Positions 18,314 to 29,392 of a stretch of 60,658 nucleotides of DNA are shown here, piece by piece; positions within the stretch are counted from its first letter, which is position 1, and each line of letters begins with the position of its first letter. A program made the position numbers and the translations under genes. The stretch covers positions 1 through 60,658 of the forward strand of contig NZ_VCKW01000010.1 in assembly GCF_005889715.1 (NCBI RefSeq), given 5' to 3'. Origin of the DNA: Actinomadura soli (lineage in GTDB: Bacteria > Actinomycetota > Actinomycetes > Streptosporangiales > Streptosporangiaceae). The notes under the pieces were generated by a model. The model was not told the DNA's origin. It made no database searches and saw only the letters and a list, made by a program, of their open reading frames with translations.

Positions 18314-18371
18314 CCGGGAAAACTCCCGGAGGTGCTTTCCGGTGCGCTCTCCGCACCGATGAAGGTATATT
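18314..18371 (+). promoter_or_regulatory. Two inverted repeats followed by a TATATT -10-like hexamer
   Basis: CCGGGA-aaac-TCCCGG (18314-18329) and CGGTGCG-ctctc-CGCACCG (18340-18358) precede TATATT (18366-18371), about 190 bp upstream of the type II thioesterase start. The second repeat occupies the -35 region. It may be the promoter/operator for the thioesterase, or the first repeat may be a second terminator stem. About 320 bp here (18240-18559) holds no convincing gene. Confidence 0.35.
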
Positions 18372-18559
18372 CTGCCGCAGCCGGATTCGAATCCTGAAAT
18401 GCTCTTCCTGGATATTCGACCGGCGCCCAGGTGTGCCTCCGGCCGGCTCCCGGCGGAGAAAAGCGGAGCATCGGCCCGCGCGCAATTCTTCGGCAGGCAC
18501 CCAGCAGTCCCGGCATCCCGAATGGTGGCCCGCCGGGCATCGCAGGACAGGAGCAATCG

Positions 18560-19396
18560 ATGAACAGCACGCCCCGCCGCGACTCCGTGCAAGGCAACTG
18601 GATACGCCAGTACCACGAGTCGCGGGGCGAAGGCCCGACCGTGGTCTGCTTCCCGCACGCCGGGGGCTCCGCGTCGGCGTACTTCGCCCTGTCCGCGGCC
18701 CTGTCCGCCACGGCCCAGGCGCTGATCGTCCAGTATCCGGGCAGGCAGGACCGCCTGGCAGAGCCTGCCCTGGAGGATCTCCGGGAGATGGCGGACCAGG
18801 CCGCCGAGGCCCTGGTCCCCTGGCAGGACAGGCCACTGGTCCTGTTCGGGCACAGCATGGGATCCGTCCTGGCCTACGAGGTCGCGCTGCGGATGGAGCG
18901 GTGGCATGACCGCGGACCGGTGGGCCTGATCGTCTCGGGCCGCGCCGCTCCGTCCGTCCCGGAGGACTGGGGCATCCACCTGATGGACGACGAGGGCATC
19001 ACCGAGAAGCTGGCGGAACTCGCGGGAACGCCCCCCGCCCTGCTCGCCGACAAGGAGTTCCTGGACACGATCATCCCGCCCATGCGCGCCGACTTCACGG
19101 CACTGGAGACCTACCGGGACCTCCCGGGGAGCAAGGTCGCGTGCCCGATCAGCGCCTACTGCGGAGACCAGGACACCGACGTGCCGCGCGACGGGTTCCT
19201 CAAGTGGAGCGAGCACACGACGGCGGGGTTCACCGCCGGCTACTTCGACGGCGGCCACTTCTACTTCCAGTCCCGGGAGCCGGAGGTGGCCCGGGTCATC
19301 TCGCGGGACGTGGCGGCCTTCGCCTCGCGAGGCGTCCGGCGGTCGTCCGCGCACGAGGACGCGCGGTCCGGCGGGGGTAGCACGTTCGTGCCTTGA
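18560..19396 (+). CDS. Type II (editing) thioesterase
   Basis: 278 residues, ATG 18560 with CAGGAG upstream. Alpha/beta hydrolase of the GrsT/TEII class: FPHAGGSASAYF near the N-terminus, nucleophile Ser99 in GHSMGS, Asp203/206 region in CGDQDTDVP, catalytic His233 in GGHFYF. These enzymes remove aberrant acyl or aminoacyl groups from carrier proteins of PKS/NRPS lines. Since the NRPS lacks a terminal thioesterase, a role in release is possible but not indicated by the sequence. The C-terminal ~25 residues are low-complexity. Confidence 0.93.
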   Translation: MNSTPRRDSVQGNWIRQYHESRGEGPTVVCFPHAGGSASAYFALSAALSATAQALIVQYPGRQDRLAEPALEDLREMADQAAEALVPWQDRPLVLFGHSMGSVLAYEVALRMERWHDRGPVGLIVSGRAAPSVPEDWGIHLMDDEGITEKLAELAGTPPALLADKEFLDTIIPPMRADFTALETYRDLPGSKVACPISAYCGDQDTDVPRDGFLKWSEHTTAGFTAGYFDGGHFYFQSREPEVARVISRDVAAFASRGVRRSSAHEDARSGGGSTFVP

Positions 19397-19422
19397 CGCG
19401 ATGTATCGCGTCTCCTTACGCT
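19393..19422 (+). promoter_or_regulatory. Promoter for the ABC exporter with an embedded perfect operator palindrome
   Basis: TTGACG (19393-19398), an 18-bp spacer and TACGCT (19417-19422) make a reasonable housekeeping-type promoter. Between the hexamers, overlapping the -35, lies GACGCGAT-GT-ATCGCGTC (19395-19412), a perfect 8+2+8 inverted repeat. It overlaps the stop codon of the thioesterase gene. This is the classic layout of a TetR-type repressor site controlling a drug exporter. No such regulator is encoded in the window. Confidence 0.6.
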
Positions 19423-19502
19423 CATCGTGCCGCCTGCTCCCTACCCCGCATCTGACCCTTGTTGAGAACGGCCGTAAACCATTCGAAGCTGGGAGATCTC
19501 CT

Positions 19503-20509
<1,007 letters not shown>

Positions 20510-20513
<4 letters not shown>

Positions 20514-21364
20514 CCGCTCCCACCGTCCCGTCCGCCTCGGCGCCCGCGGCGCTGCGCACGACCGGCGTCGGGCGATCCGTCCGCGACTCGCTGGTCATCA
20601 CCAAGTGCAACCTGATCCGGGTCACCAGGGTCCCGGGGATGATCATCTTCATGCTGGTCCAGCCGGTCCTGTTCGTGGTGATGTTCTCCTACGTGTTCGG
20701 CGGCTCCATGCAGATCGGCGGCACCACGGACTCCTCGGTCTACCGCGAGTTCCTGATGGTCGGCATCTTCGCCCAGACCGTCATCTTCGCGACCGTGGCC
20801 ACCAGCGCGGGCATCGCCGACGACATGCGCAAGGGCCTCGTCGACCGGTTCCGGGCGCTGCCCATGGCCCGCGGCGCGGTCCTCACCGGCCGGACGCTCG
20901 CCGACCTGGTGCAGATGATGGTCACCATGGTCGTCCTGGCGACCGTGGGGTCGCTCGTCGGCTGGCGCATCCACGAGGGCGCGCTCAAGGCGGCGGCGGC
21001 GTTCGGCCTCCTGCTCCTGCTGGGATACGCCTTCACCTGGGTCGGCGCGCTGACCGGCATGCTGGTCGGCAGCCCGGAGGCCGCCTCCTCCGGCGGGATG
21101 ATGTGGATCATCCCGGTGACGTTCATCTCCAACGCCTTCGTCGACCCCGGCCAGATGACGCCCTGGCTGCGGCACGTGGCCGACTGGAATCCGTTCAGCG
21201 CCACCGTGCAGGCCTGCCGGGAACTGTTCGGCAACCCCGGGGTGCGGACATCGGACGTCTGGCCGATGGAACACGCGGTGGAGGCCTCGCTGCTCTACTC
21301 GATCGTCATCATCGCGATCTGCCGCACCCTCGCCGTGCGCAAGTACCGCAACGCCACTTCCTGA
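20510..21364 (+). CDS. ABC-2 type permease, DrrB-like exporter subunit
   Basis: 284 residues, GTG 20510, with AAGGAG about eight bases upstream inside the previous gene. An N-terminal cytoplasmic stretch is followed by about six hydrophobic segments (for example FMLVQPVLFVVMFSYVF and AAFGLLLLLGYAFTW) and the family motif around VDPGQMTPWLRHVADWNPF. The 4-bp overlap with the ATPase implies coupled translation. It is the last gene of the cluster in this direction. Confidence 0.94.
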
Positions 21365-21428
21365 CCCCCCGTCCCTCCGTGGCCACATGCTGTCATATCT
21401 GGTCGGCGGCTTTACGGCGCAGATGTGA

Positions 21429-21447
21429 GTGCTCATAGTGAGAGCAC
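21429..21447 (+). promoter_or_regulatory. Inverted repeat GTGCTC-N7-GAGCAC upstream of the Tc toxin locus
   Basis: A 6-bp arm inverted repeat about 45 bp before the toxin start, in the 128-bp gap between the exporter and the toxin genes. A weak TTTACG / CATAGT pair with 18-bp spacing overlaps it. It could be an operator or a weak terminator. A strong purine run GGGGGAG follows at 21462-21468. Confidence 0.3.
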
Positions 21448-21492
21448 GGCAAACGGGGGACGGGGGAGATCATAAAGCCACACCTGCCGCCT

Positions 21493-24400
21493 TTGCCTAA
21501 AGGCCGGGCCGACGGTCCGGCCCGTGCCGAAGAGGCTGCGCAGCACTCGGCCGTGAGATCGCCGTCCATTTCGCTGCCCAAGGGCGGGGGTGCCATTCGG
21601 GGGATCGGCGAGAAATTCGCCGTGAATCCCGTTACCGGGACCGGGGTGTCCACTGTTCCCATCGCCACCAGCCCGGGGCGTTCCGGGTTCGGGCCGCACC
21701 TCGCCCTCTCCTACGACTCCGGCACCGGAAACGGCCCGTTCGGCTTCGGCTGGTCGCTCGGCCTGCCGCGGATCTCCCGCAAGACGGACAAGGGGCTGCC
21801 GCAGTACCGCGACGCCGAGGAGGCGGACGTCTTCGTCCTCTCCGGCGCCGACGACCTCGTCCCGGTGCTCCACTCGGACGGTGGCCGCTTCGCGGACGTG
21901 ACCACCGTGCCCGGGCACATCATTCATCGATACAGCCCGCGCGTCGAAGGGCTTTTCGCCCGTATCGAGCGCTGGACCCGTAGCGGCGACGGCGACGTCC
22001 ATTGGCGCACCATCTCCAAGGACAACGTCCTCAGCGTCTACGGAATGGACCAGCGGTCCCGCATCGCAGACCCGGCCGATCCGCGCCGGATCTTCGCCTG
22101 GCTGCTCTGTGAGACCCGCGACGACAAGGGCAACGGCGTCGTCTACGAGTACAAGCAGGACGACGGCGTCGGCGTGGACGTGAGGCGTGGGCACGAGAGC
22201 AACCGCGGCGGCCCCGACGATCCGCGCCGAAAGACCAACCGCTATATCAAGCGCATCCGCTACGGCAACCGGACGTCACTTCTCGACGATGCCGGCCGCC
22301 GGCCGCACGTGCTCGCCCACGACCAAATCGCGAACGCCGGATGGATGTTCGAGGTGGTGTTCGACTACGGCGAGCACGACACGGCCGCCCCGAAGCCCGG
22401 CGACGGCGGGCCATGGCACCACCGCGAAGACGCCTTCTCTTCCTACCGCGCCGGGTTCGAGGTGCGCACCAGCCGCCTCTGTCAGCGCGTGCTGATGTTC
22501 CACCATTTCGAGCACGAGGACGGCGTCGGCGACGACTGCCTCGTACGCTCCACCGATTTCTCCTTCTCCGGCGAGCGCAATCCCGCGAACAAGGGCGAGC
22601 CCGCGTACGCCTTTCTCCGAGCCGTCACCCAGACCGGCTATCGACGAAAGGGCGACGGGTACAGCCGCCGCAGCATGCCGCCGGTCGAGTACGAATACAC
22701 CCGGCCCGTCGTGCAGCACGCGGTGCACGACGTCGACGCCTCCGACCTGGAGAATCTGCCGGTCGGGCTGGACGGCTCGCGCTACCAATGGACCGATCTG
22801 CACGGCGAAGGCATTCCGGGCGTTTTCAGCGAGCAGGACGGCGCCTGGTTCTTCAAGGGCAACCTCAGCCCGATCAGCGCCCGGCAGGTCGAGCTCGCGC
22901 CGATGGAACGTGCCGCGAGCAGGCCCAGTGTCGCCCTGGCCGGCGGGCAGGCGCAGTTCATGGATCTGGCCGGTGACGGCCGCCCCGACGTCGTGATGAC
23001 AGACGGCCCCATTCCCGGCTGGTACGAACACGACGGCGATCGAGGATGGGAGCCTTTCCGGCCATTCGAGTCCCGCCTGAATCGCGATACGCGCGATCCC
23101 AACCTGAGGTTCGTCGACCTGACCGGCGACGGCCTCGCCGATGTGCTGATCACCGAGGACGACGCCTTCGTCTGGCACGACTCCCTGGGCGAGCGGGGCC
23201 ACGGCCCGGCCCGCCGGATTCGTCGAGCGCTCGACGAGGAGACGGGCCCGCGCCTGGTCTTCGCCGATGCCGCCCAGTCCATCCACCTGGGCGACATGTC
23301 CGGCGACGGGCTGACCGACCTGGTGCGCATTCGCGATGGCGAGGTCTGCTACTGGCCGAACCTCGGCTACGGCCGCTTCGGCGCCAAGGTCACCATGGAC
23401 GACGCGCCCCGTTTCGACCGTCCAGACCAGTTCGACCACGCCCGTGTCAGGCTGGCCGACATCGACGGCAGCGGCACCACCGACATCGTCTATCTGGGCG
23501 GTGACGGCGTCCGGCTCTATTTCAACCGATGCGGGAACAGCTGGAGCGAGCCGCACACTTTGGCCGCGTTCCCGCAGGTGGAAAACCTCAGCTCGGTCAC
23601 GCTCGCCGACCTCCTCGGCAACGGCACCGTCTGCCTGGTTTGGTCGTCGCGCCTGCCCGGCGATGCGCGGCGGCACATGCGCTATGTCAGTCTCATGGGC
23701 GAGCAGAAACCGCATCTGCTCGTCAGGACGGTCAACAACCTCGGCGCGGAGACGCGGGTCGGCTACGCCTCGTCCGTCAAGTTCTCCCTGCAGGACAAGC
23801 GCGCGGGAAACCCGTGGATCACCAGGCTTCCGTTTCCGGTGCACGTGGTCGAACGGATCGAGACCATCGACGCCGTCAGCGGCAATCGCTTCGTCACCCG
23901 GTACGCCTACCATCACGGCCATTTCGACGGGCACGAGCGCGAGTTCCGCGGCTTCGGAATGGTCGAGCAATGGGACACCGAGGAGTTCGGGTTCCGCTCC
24001 GGCACCAACGAAGACCCCGCCACGGATCTGCCGCCGGTGCTCACCCGCACCTGGTTCCACACCGGCGCCCACGTCGACGCCGACCGGATCAGCGGCCATT
24101 TCGCCGCCGGGTACTACCGGGAGGGCGCCCCCGCCCCCGATCTCCCCGGCCCGGGCGCTTCGGGGCAGAATGCCATGCCCCTCGCAGATGCCATGCTCCT
24201 CAAAGACACCATGCTCCTCAAAGACACCGTGTTGCCCACGACCGTGCTCAGGCCGGACGGGTCCAGACCGCCGTGGAAACTGAGCGCGGAGGAGCGGCGA
24301 GAAGCCTGCCGGGCGTTGCGCGGCTCAGTGTTGCGAGAAGAGATCTACGCCCTCGATGGCACCGAGGCGGCTCGCCGTCCGTACCGGGTCGCCGAGCGCA

Positions 24401-27400
24401 ACTACACCCTGGAGCTGCTGCAACCGCGCGTCCCCAGCAACCGGCACGCCGTTTTCTTCACCCACCCCAGGGAAAGCGTCGAGTTCCACTACGAGCGAGC
24501 CCTGTACGGGCCGGACGGCGACCGTTTCGCCGACCCCCGGGTCAGTCATGCCGTGACGCTGGACGTGGACGTCTTCGGAAACGTCCGGCGCGCCGCCTCG
24601 ATCGCCTATGGCAGGCGGGCCCCTGACCCGCACCGAGTCCTCACCGACGCCGACCACGCGAAACAGCGGAAACCCCTGCTCACCTGCACGGAGACTGACT
24701 ACACCAGCCCGGTGGACGAGCCGGGCGCACACCACGTCCCGCTGTCGAGCGCGACCCGGACGTACGAGTTGCTCCAAGTGACGCCGACTGCACCGGCCAC
24801 CGACGGGACCGGCCGCAGGGTCACCCCACTGTTCACCTTCGACGAACTGCGGACCCGCCTGGACGAGGCCGCCGCGCCCGGCAGGGAACTGCCGTACGAG
24901 GACGTCGACCACACCGGCATCACGACCCCCGGCCCGCACCGGCGGCTGATCGAACACGTCCGCACCCGTTTCCGCTCGGACGATCTCACCGGCCTGCTGC
25001 CTCCCGGCGAGCTGCAGCCACGCGCGCTGCCCGGCGAGACGTACCGCCTCGCCTACACTCCCGGCCTGCTCACCAGCGTGTACCGCCGAGCCGGGCAGGA
25101 CCTGCTGCCCGCCGATCCCACCGCCCTGCTCAACGGTGAAGGGGGATACGTCAGGCTCGACGGCGACCCGGGCTGGTGGATCCCGTCAGGCCGCGTCTAC
25201 CTCCACCCGGACGGCCCGGCCTCACCCGGGCAGGAGAGGCCGTTCGCCGCACAGGAGCTGGCCTTCGCCCGCGAACACTTCTTCCTCCCGCACCGCTTCG
25301 CCGACGCCTTCGGCGAGGCCACCGTGGTGGGCTACGACGCCCACCACCTCCAGCTCGCCCACACCCGCGACCCGGCGGGCAACACCGTCCGCTCGGTGCA
25401 CGACTACCGGGTCCTCGCGGCGCGGCAGGTCACCGACCCGAACGGCAACCGCGGCGAGGCCGCGTTCGACTGCCTGGGGCTCGTCGTCGCGACCGCCGTC
25501 AGGGGAAAGGCCACGCAGGATCTGGGCGACTCCCTGGCCGCGTTCGCCGCCGATCACGAGTTCGCCGACCCCGATCTGCCGGCGCTGCAGGCGTTCGCGG
25601 CCGACCCGCACGGCCGCTCCGCGGCGCTGCTCGGCTCGGCCACCAGCCGGGTGGTCTACGACCTGCACCGTTTCGCGCGCTGCGGGCAGCCGCCGTTCGC
25701 CGCGGCGCTGACCCGCGAGGTCCACGCCGGGGAACCCGCCCCCGCGGGCGGGTCGCGCGTCCAGGTCGTGGTCGGCTATTCCGACGGTTTCGGACGGCAG
25801 GTGCAGACCAAGGTCCCCGCCGAGCCTGGCGCGGCGCCGGTCCGTGACGCGGACCTCCCGGTGGAGGCGGGCGATCCGCCGCGGCCCACCGGTGACATCC
25901 GGCCGGGCCCGCTGCGGGACGGCGGCCTCCCGGTCCCGGTCGCCCGCAGGTGGGTGGGCCAGGGCCGCACGGTCTACGACAACAAGGGAAACCCGGTCCG
26001 CCAGTACGAACCGTTCTTCTCCTCCACCCATCTGTGCGAGGAGGAACCGGAGCTGACCGACGCGGGCATCTCGCCGGTGCTCTGCTACGACCCGGTGGGA
26101 CGTGTCGTCGTCACACTGCGGCCCGAGGACACCTACGAGAAGGTCGTCTTCGACCCGTGGCGGCAGGCCAACTGGGATCCCAACGACACCGTCCTGCTCG
26201 ATCCGCGGACCGACCCGGACGTCGCCGGGATCGTCCGCGGTCTTTTCGCAGACCGTCCCGCCACCTGGCGGACGTGGTTCGAACGGCGGATCGGCGGAAC
26301 GCACGGGACGACGCCCGCCGACCAGGCGGCCGCGCAGAACGCCGCGAGGAGAGCCGCCGAGCACGCGGCGACGCCCGGGCTCACCTTCTCCGACAGCCTC
26401 GGACGGACGTTCCTGACCGTGGCGGACAACGGGCCGGGCGGCGACCTCCCCACCCGCACGGACCTCGACATCGAAGGCAACCGGCGTGCGGTCACCGACG
26501 CCCGCGGCATCACGGTGGCGCGCAGCGCCTTCGACATGGCGGGAAACACCGTGCACACCCGCAGCCCCGACGCGGGCGAGCGGTGGACGCTCCTCGACGT
26601 GACCGGCAACCCGATCCGGTCCTGGGATGGCCGCGGCCTCCAGCGGCGCACGAGCTACGACGTGCTGCGCCGGCCCCTGGCCGTCTTCGTCGCCGGTACG
26701 GAGGGCGAGCGCTGCGTCCAGCGGACCGTCTACGGCGAGGCGGCCGGTGAGGGAGCGAACCACCGGGGTCGTGTACACAAGGTCTTCGACGGCTCGGGCG
26801 TCCTGGTCAGCGAGGCGTACGACTTCAAGGGCAATCTGCTGCGCGGCACCCGCAGGCTGCTGTCCGACCATCGGTCCGAGGTCGACTGGCCTGAGGAGCC
26901 CGATCCCGCCATCGACGCGCTCCTGGAAGCGGAGGCGTTCACCGGCGCCGCCGTCTACGACGCGCTCAACCGTCCCGTCCAGGAGGTGGCGCCGCATTCG
27001 GACCGGCAGGGAACGACCGTCAGCGTCACCCGGCCCGGCTACAACGAGGCAGGGCTGCTCGAACGGCTGGACGCCTGGCTCGACCAGGCGGACGAGCCGC
27101 CCGCGCCGCTCGACCCGGGCGGCGCGACCCAGCGCGTCGTCGGCGCCGTTGACTACAACGCGCGAGGCCAGCGCGTCCTCGTCGAATACGGCAACGGCGT
27201 CCAGACCGCCTACGACTACGACCCGCTCACGTTCCGCCTGCGGCGTCTCACCACGCGGCGCGGCGGTGACGTTTTGCAGGACCTCACGTACGACCACGAC
27301 CCGGTCGGGAACATCACCGGCGTCCGCGACGGCGCCAACGACCTGGTCTTCCATGACCGGCAGGTGGTCGCCCCGGGCGGTGAGTACCGCTACGACGCCC

Positions 27401-29364
27401 TCTACCGCCTCGTCGCGGCTCGCGGCCGGGAACACCGCGGCGGAGACGCGCAGGTGGGCCACGATCCCGGCCCGTGGACGGTGCGGACCTTGCCCAACGA
27501 CGGCCAGGCTCTGCGCAACTACATAGAGACGTACACCTACGACGGCGTCGGCAACATCCTCGGGATGCGCCACCACGAGGGCCCGAATCTCGACTCGCCC
27601 GGCCCGGCCGTCTGGCACCGCCGCTACCAGTACGCCGTCGACGGCAACCGCCTGATGGCCACCAGCCTGCCCGGCGATCCGAAAGACCTGCCCGACTATG
27701 TGACCGCGCCCGGATACAGCGCCAGGTACCAGCACGACGCCAATGGCAACATGACCGCGCTGCCTCATCCGGCGTCCCTGGAATGGGACGACGACGACCG
27801 GCTCCGAGGCGTCGACCTCGGCGGCGGGGCCCGGGCCTTCTACGCCTATGACGCCGCCGGGCAGCGCGTGCGCAAAGTACGCGAGAAGGCACCCGGGCTG
27901 ATCGAAGAACGGATCTACCTGGGCGGCTGCGAAATATTCCGGGTCAGGACGGCCGGTGCCCTCACATTGGAACGCCAGACGCTCCATTTGATGGACGACG
28001 CGTCGCGCGTAGCGACGATCGAAAGCCGCACGCACCTCGTCGGCCCGGACCCGTCCCCGGCGCGGCTCGTCCGCTTCCAGCTCGGTGACCACCTCGGCTC
28101 GGTCGTCCTGGAACTCGACGCCGACGCCCGGATCGTCTCCTACGAGGAGTACCACCCGTACGGCACGATCGCCTATTCCGCCTGCCGCAGCGAAACCGAA
28201 ACGCCCAGGCGTTTCCGCTACACCGGCAAAGAACGCGACGAGGAAAGCGGCCTCTACCGCTTCGGCGCCCGCTACTACGCGCCGTGGATCGGCCGCTGGT
28301 GTTCTCCGGACCCCGGCGGGCTCATCGATGGGGTGAACCTTTTCCAGTACGCGCAGGGCAACCCGGTGCTGCTGGCGGACCCCACGGGATTCGCGGCCGA
28401 ACCGGGACAGGGCGTTCGCGTGGGCGAGATCCTGCCGACGGAATTCCTCCTCCGGCTCAAGGTGACCGCCACGGAGAAGACGTCCGGGGTGACCCCGAAG
28501 ATACGGGAGAAAATCCAGTCGTTCTATCACACGGCAACGGGAAGACCCGCGAAAGAGGCGCATGCCGCCCATGAATTCGGAAGCGAGTTCGCGACCACAC
28601 CACCCGGGCAGGCGGCATATGTACGACCGCAGAAGGCGGCCGACAACCTCAAGGGGTCCGGCTCGATCAGGAGCATGGTCGGCAAGATCCGGGACAAGCT
28701 CGTCGAAGGCATCAAGAACAAGGGCTACGCCCGTACGACGAAGGGCCATCACCCCGGTTCCGCGGTTCGTCCGGCGACGTCTCGGCAGCACATTCCGGCC
28801 GGGTCGCGACGGGTCGGCACCCCGTTTCCGAGCGCGCGGACGCCGATCCTCGGCCGGGCCGGCATGCGGGGCGCCGCGGAGCTGGGCCTCGTCAAGGGGC
28901 TGGGCAGGGGAGGTCTGACCGTTGTCGGCGGGCTCCTCGCGATCAAGGAGCTGAAGGCGGACCTGAAGGCGCGCGACTACGGGCGCGCGGTGGCGAGCGG
29001 CGCCGGCGTCGCGGCGGCGGCCACGGACATCGCGGCGGGCGGCGCGGGTCTCGTGACGGGCGTCACCTCCGGCGGTGTCGGCTTCGGTGCCGGTGTGGGA
29101 GGCATGGGAGTCGCCGAAGGAGTGGCGGCCGCTCCGCATGTCGTCGGCGCTTTCGCGCTCGGGGCGGCGGCCGGGGTCGCCATTCAGGAAGGGAGCGCCG
29201 CCCTTTCGAAGAAATACCTGGGAACGGAGATATCCCCGGGCCGGATCATGGGCGACGCGCTGAGCGCGCAGGACAAGCTCGTCTCCAGGATCTGGGCCGA
29301 TCCCAGCAAGCCGGCACACACCCAGACCCTCGGCTGGAAACTCGCCGGATGGCTCACGGACTAG
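21493..29364 (+). CDS. Tc toxin fused TcB-TcC component (SpvB/TcdB/RHS) with unknown C-terminal effector
   Basis: 2623 residues from a TTG. The start is uncertain: TTG 21493 is 24 bp from GGGGGAG, a CTG lies at 21484 and a GTG at 21553. SISLPKGGGAIRGIGEKF begins the conserved SpvB region (~20-330). Then come VCBS/FG-GAP-like repeats (D-x-x-G-x-G near 434, 491, 542, 602, 656), the TcdB middle region, and an RHS/YD-repeat part from ~1480. The RHS core ends with SPDPGG (Asp2273) and ADPTG (Asp2296), the paired Asp motif that self-cleaves the effector in Tc toxins. Residues ~2300-2623 are the variable effector: a basic first half, then a Gly/Ala-rich, strongly hydrophobic second half; I recognise no known toxin domain. 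The BC cocoon docks on TcA, which injects the effector. Confidence 0.93.
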   Translation: MPKGRADGPARAEEAAQHSAVRSPSISLPKGGGAIRGIGEKFAVNPVTGTGVSTVPIATSPGRSGFGPHLALSYDSGTGNGPFGFGWSLGLPRISRKTDKGLPQYRDAEEADVFVLSGADDLVPVLHSDGGRFADVTTVPGHIIHRYSPRVEGLFARIERWTRSGDGDVHWRTISKDNVLSVYGMDQRSRIADPADPRRIFAWLLCETRDDKGNGVVYEYKQDDGVGVDVRRGHESNRGGPDDPRRKTNRYIKRIRYGNRTSLLDDAGRRPHVLAHDQIANAGWMFEVVFDYGEHDTAAPKPGDGGPWHHREDAFSSYRAGFEVRTSRLCQRVLMFHHFEHEDGVGDDCLVRSTDFSFSGERNPANKGEPAYAFLRAVTQTGYRRKGDGYSRRSMPPVEYEYTRPVVQHAVHDVDASDLENLPVGLDGSRYQWTDLHGEGIPGVFSEQDGAWFFKGNLSPISARQVELAPMERAASRPSVALAGGQAQFMDLAGDGRPDVVMTDGPIPGWYEHDGDRGWEPFRPFESRLNRDTRDPNLRFVDLTGDGLADVLITEDDAFVWHDSLGERGHGPARRIRRALDEETGPRLVFADAAQSIHLGDMSGDGLTDLVRIRDGEVCYWPNLGYGRFGAKVTMDDAPRFDRPDQFDHARVRLADIDGSGTTDIVYLGGDGVRLYFNRCGNSWSEPHTLAAFPQVENLSSVTLADLLGNGTVCLVWSSRLPGDARRHMRYVSLMGEQKPHLLVRTVNNLGAETRVGYASSVKFSLQDKRAGNPWITRLPFPVHVVERIETIDAVSGNRFVTRYAYHHGHFDGHEREFRGFGMVEQWDTEEFGFRSGTNEDPATDLPPVLTRTWFHTGAHVDADRISGHFAAGYYREGAPAPDLPGPGASGQNAMPLADAMLLKDTMLLKDTVLPTTVLRPDGSRPPWKLSAEERREACRALRGSVLREEIYALDGTEAARRPYRVAERNYTLELLQPRVPSNRHAVFFTHPRESVEFHYERALYGPDGDRFADPRVSHAVTLDVDVFGNVRRAASIAYGRRAPDPHRVLTDADHAKQRKPLLTCTETDYTSPVDEPGAHHVPLSSATRTYELLQVTPTAPATDGTGRRVTPLFTFDELRTRLDEAAAPGRELPYEDVDHTGITTPGPHRRLIEHVRTRFRSDDLTGLLPPGELQPRALPGETYRLAYTPGLLTSVYRRAGQDLLPADPTALLNGEGGYVRLDGDPGWWIPSGRVYLHPDGPASPGQERPFAAQELAFAREHFFLPHRFADAFGEATVVGYDAHHLQLAHTRDPAGNTVRSVHDYRVLAARQVTDPNGNRGEAAFDCLGLVVATAVRGKATQDLGDSLAAFAADHEFADPDLPALQAFAADPHGRSAALLGSATSRVVYDLHRFARCGQPPFAAALTREVHAGEPAPAGGSRVQVVVGYSDGFGRQVQTKVPAEPGAAPVRDADLPVEAGDPPRPTGDIRPGPLRDGGLPVPVARRWVGQGRTVYDNKGNPVRQYEPFFSSTHLCEEEPELTDAGISPVLCYDPVGRVVVTLRPEDTYEKVVFDPWRQANWDPNDTVLLDPRTDPDVAGIVRGLFADRPATWRTWFERRIGGTHGTTPADQAAAQNAARRAAEHAATPGLTFSDSLGRTFLTVADNGPGGDLPTRTDLDIEGNRRAVTDARGITVARSAFDMAGNTVHTRSPDAGERWTLLDVTGNPIRSWDGRGLQRRTSYDVLRRPLAVFVAGTEGERCVQRTVYGEAAGEGANHRGRVHKVFDGSGVLVSEAYDFKGNLLRGTRRLLSDHRSEVDWPEEPDPAIDALLEAEAFTGAAVYDALNRPVQEVAPHSDRQGTTVSVTRPGYNEAGLLERLDAWLDQADEPPAPLDPGGATQRVVGAVDYNARGQRVLVEYGNGVQTAYDYDPLTFRLRRLTTRRGGDVLQDLTYDHDPVGNITGVRDGANDLVFHDRQVVAPGGEYRYDALYRLVAARGREHRGGDAQVGHDPGPWTVRTLPNDGQALRNYIETYTYDGVGNILGMRHHEGPNLDSPGPAVWHRRYQYAVDGNRLMATSLPGDPKDLPDYVTAPGYSARYQHDANGNMTALPHPASLEWDDDDRLRGVDLGGGARAFYAYDAAGQRVRKVREKAPGLIEERIYLGGCEIFRVRTAGALTLERQTLHLMDDASRVATIESRTHLVGPDPSPARLVRFQLGDHLGSVVLELDADARIVSYEEYHPYGTIAYSACRSETETPRRFRYTGKERDEESGLYRFGARYYAPWIGRWCSPDPGGLIDGVNLFQYAQGNPVLLADPTGFAAEPGQGVRVGEILPTEFLLRLKVTATEKTSGVTPKIREKIQSFYHTATGRPAKEAHAAHEFGSEFATTPPGQAAYVRPQKAADNLKGSGSIRSMVGKIRDKLVEGIKNKGYARTTKGHHPGSAVRPATSRQHIPAGSRRVGTPFPSARTPILGRAGMRGAAELGLVKGLGRGGLTVVGGLLAIKELKADLKARDYGRAVASGAGVAAAATDIAAGGAGLVTGVTSGGVGFGAGVGGMGVAEGVAAAPHVVGAFALGAAAGVAIQEGSAALSKKYLGTEISPGRIMGDALSAQDKLVSRIWADPSKPAHTQTLGWKLAGWLTD

Positions 29365-29392
29365 TGGAGACGAAATTGAGGCGGTGGGTTTC

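Noticed and set aside
24180..24235. Short tandem repeat in the TcB gene (CTCAAAGACACCATG units)
   Set aside because: Two imperfect coding copies only; likely local slippage with no separate function.
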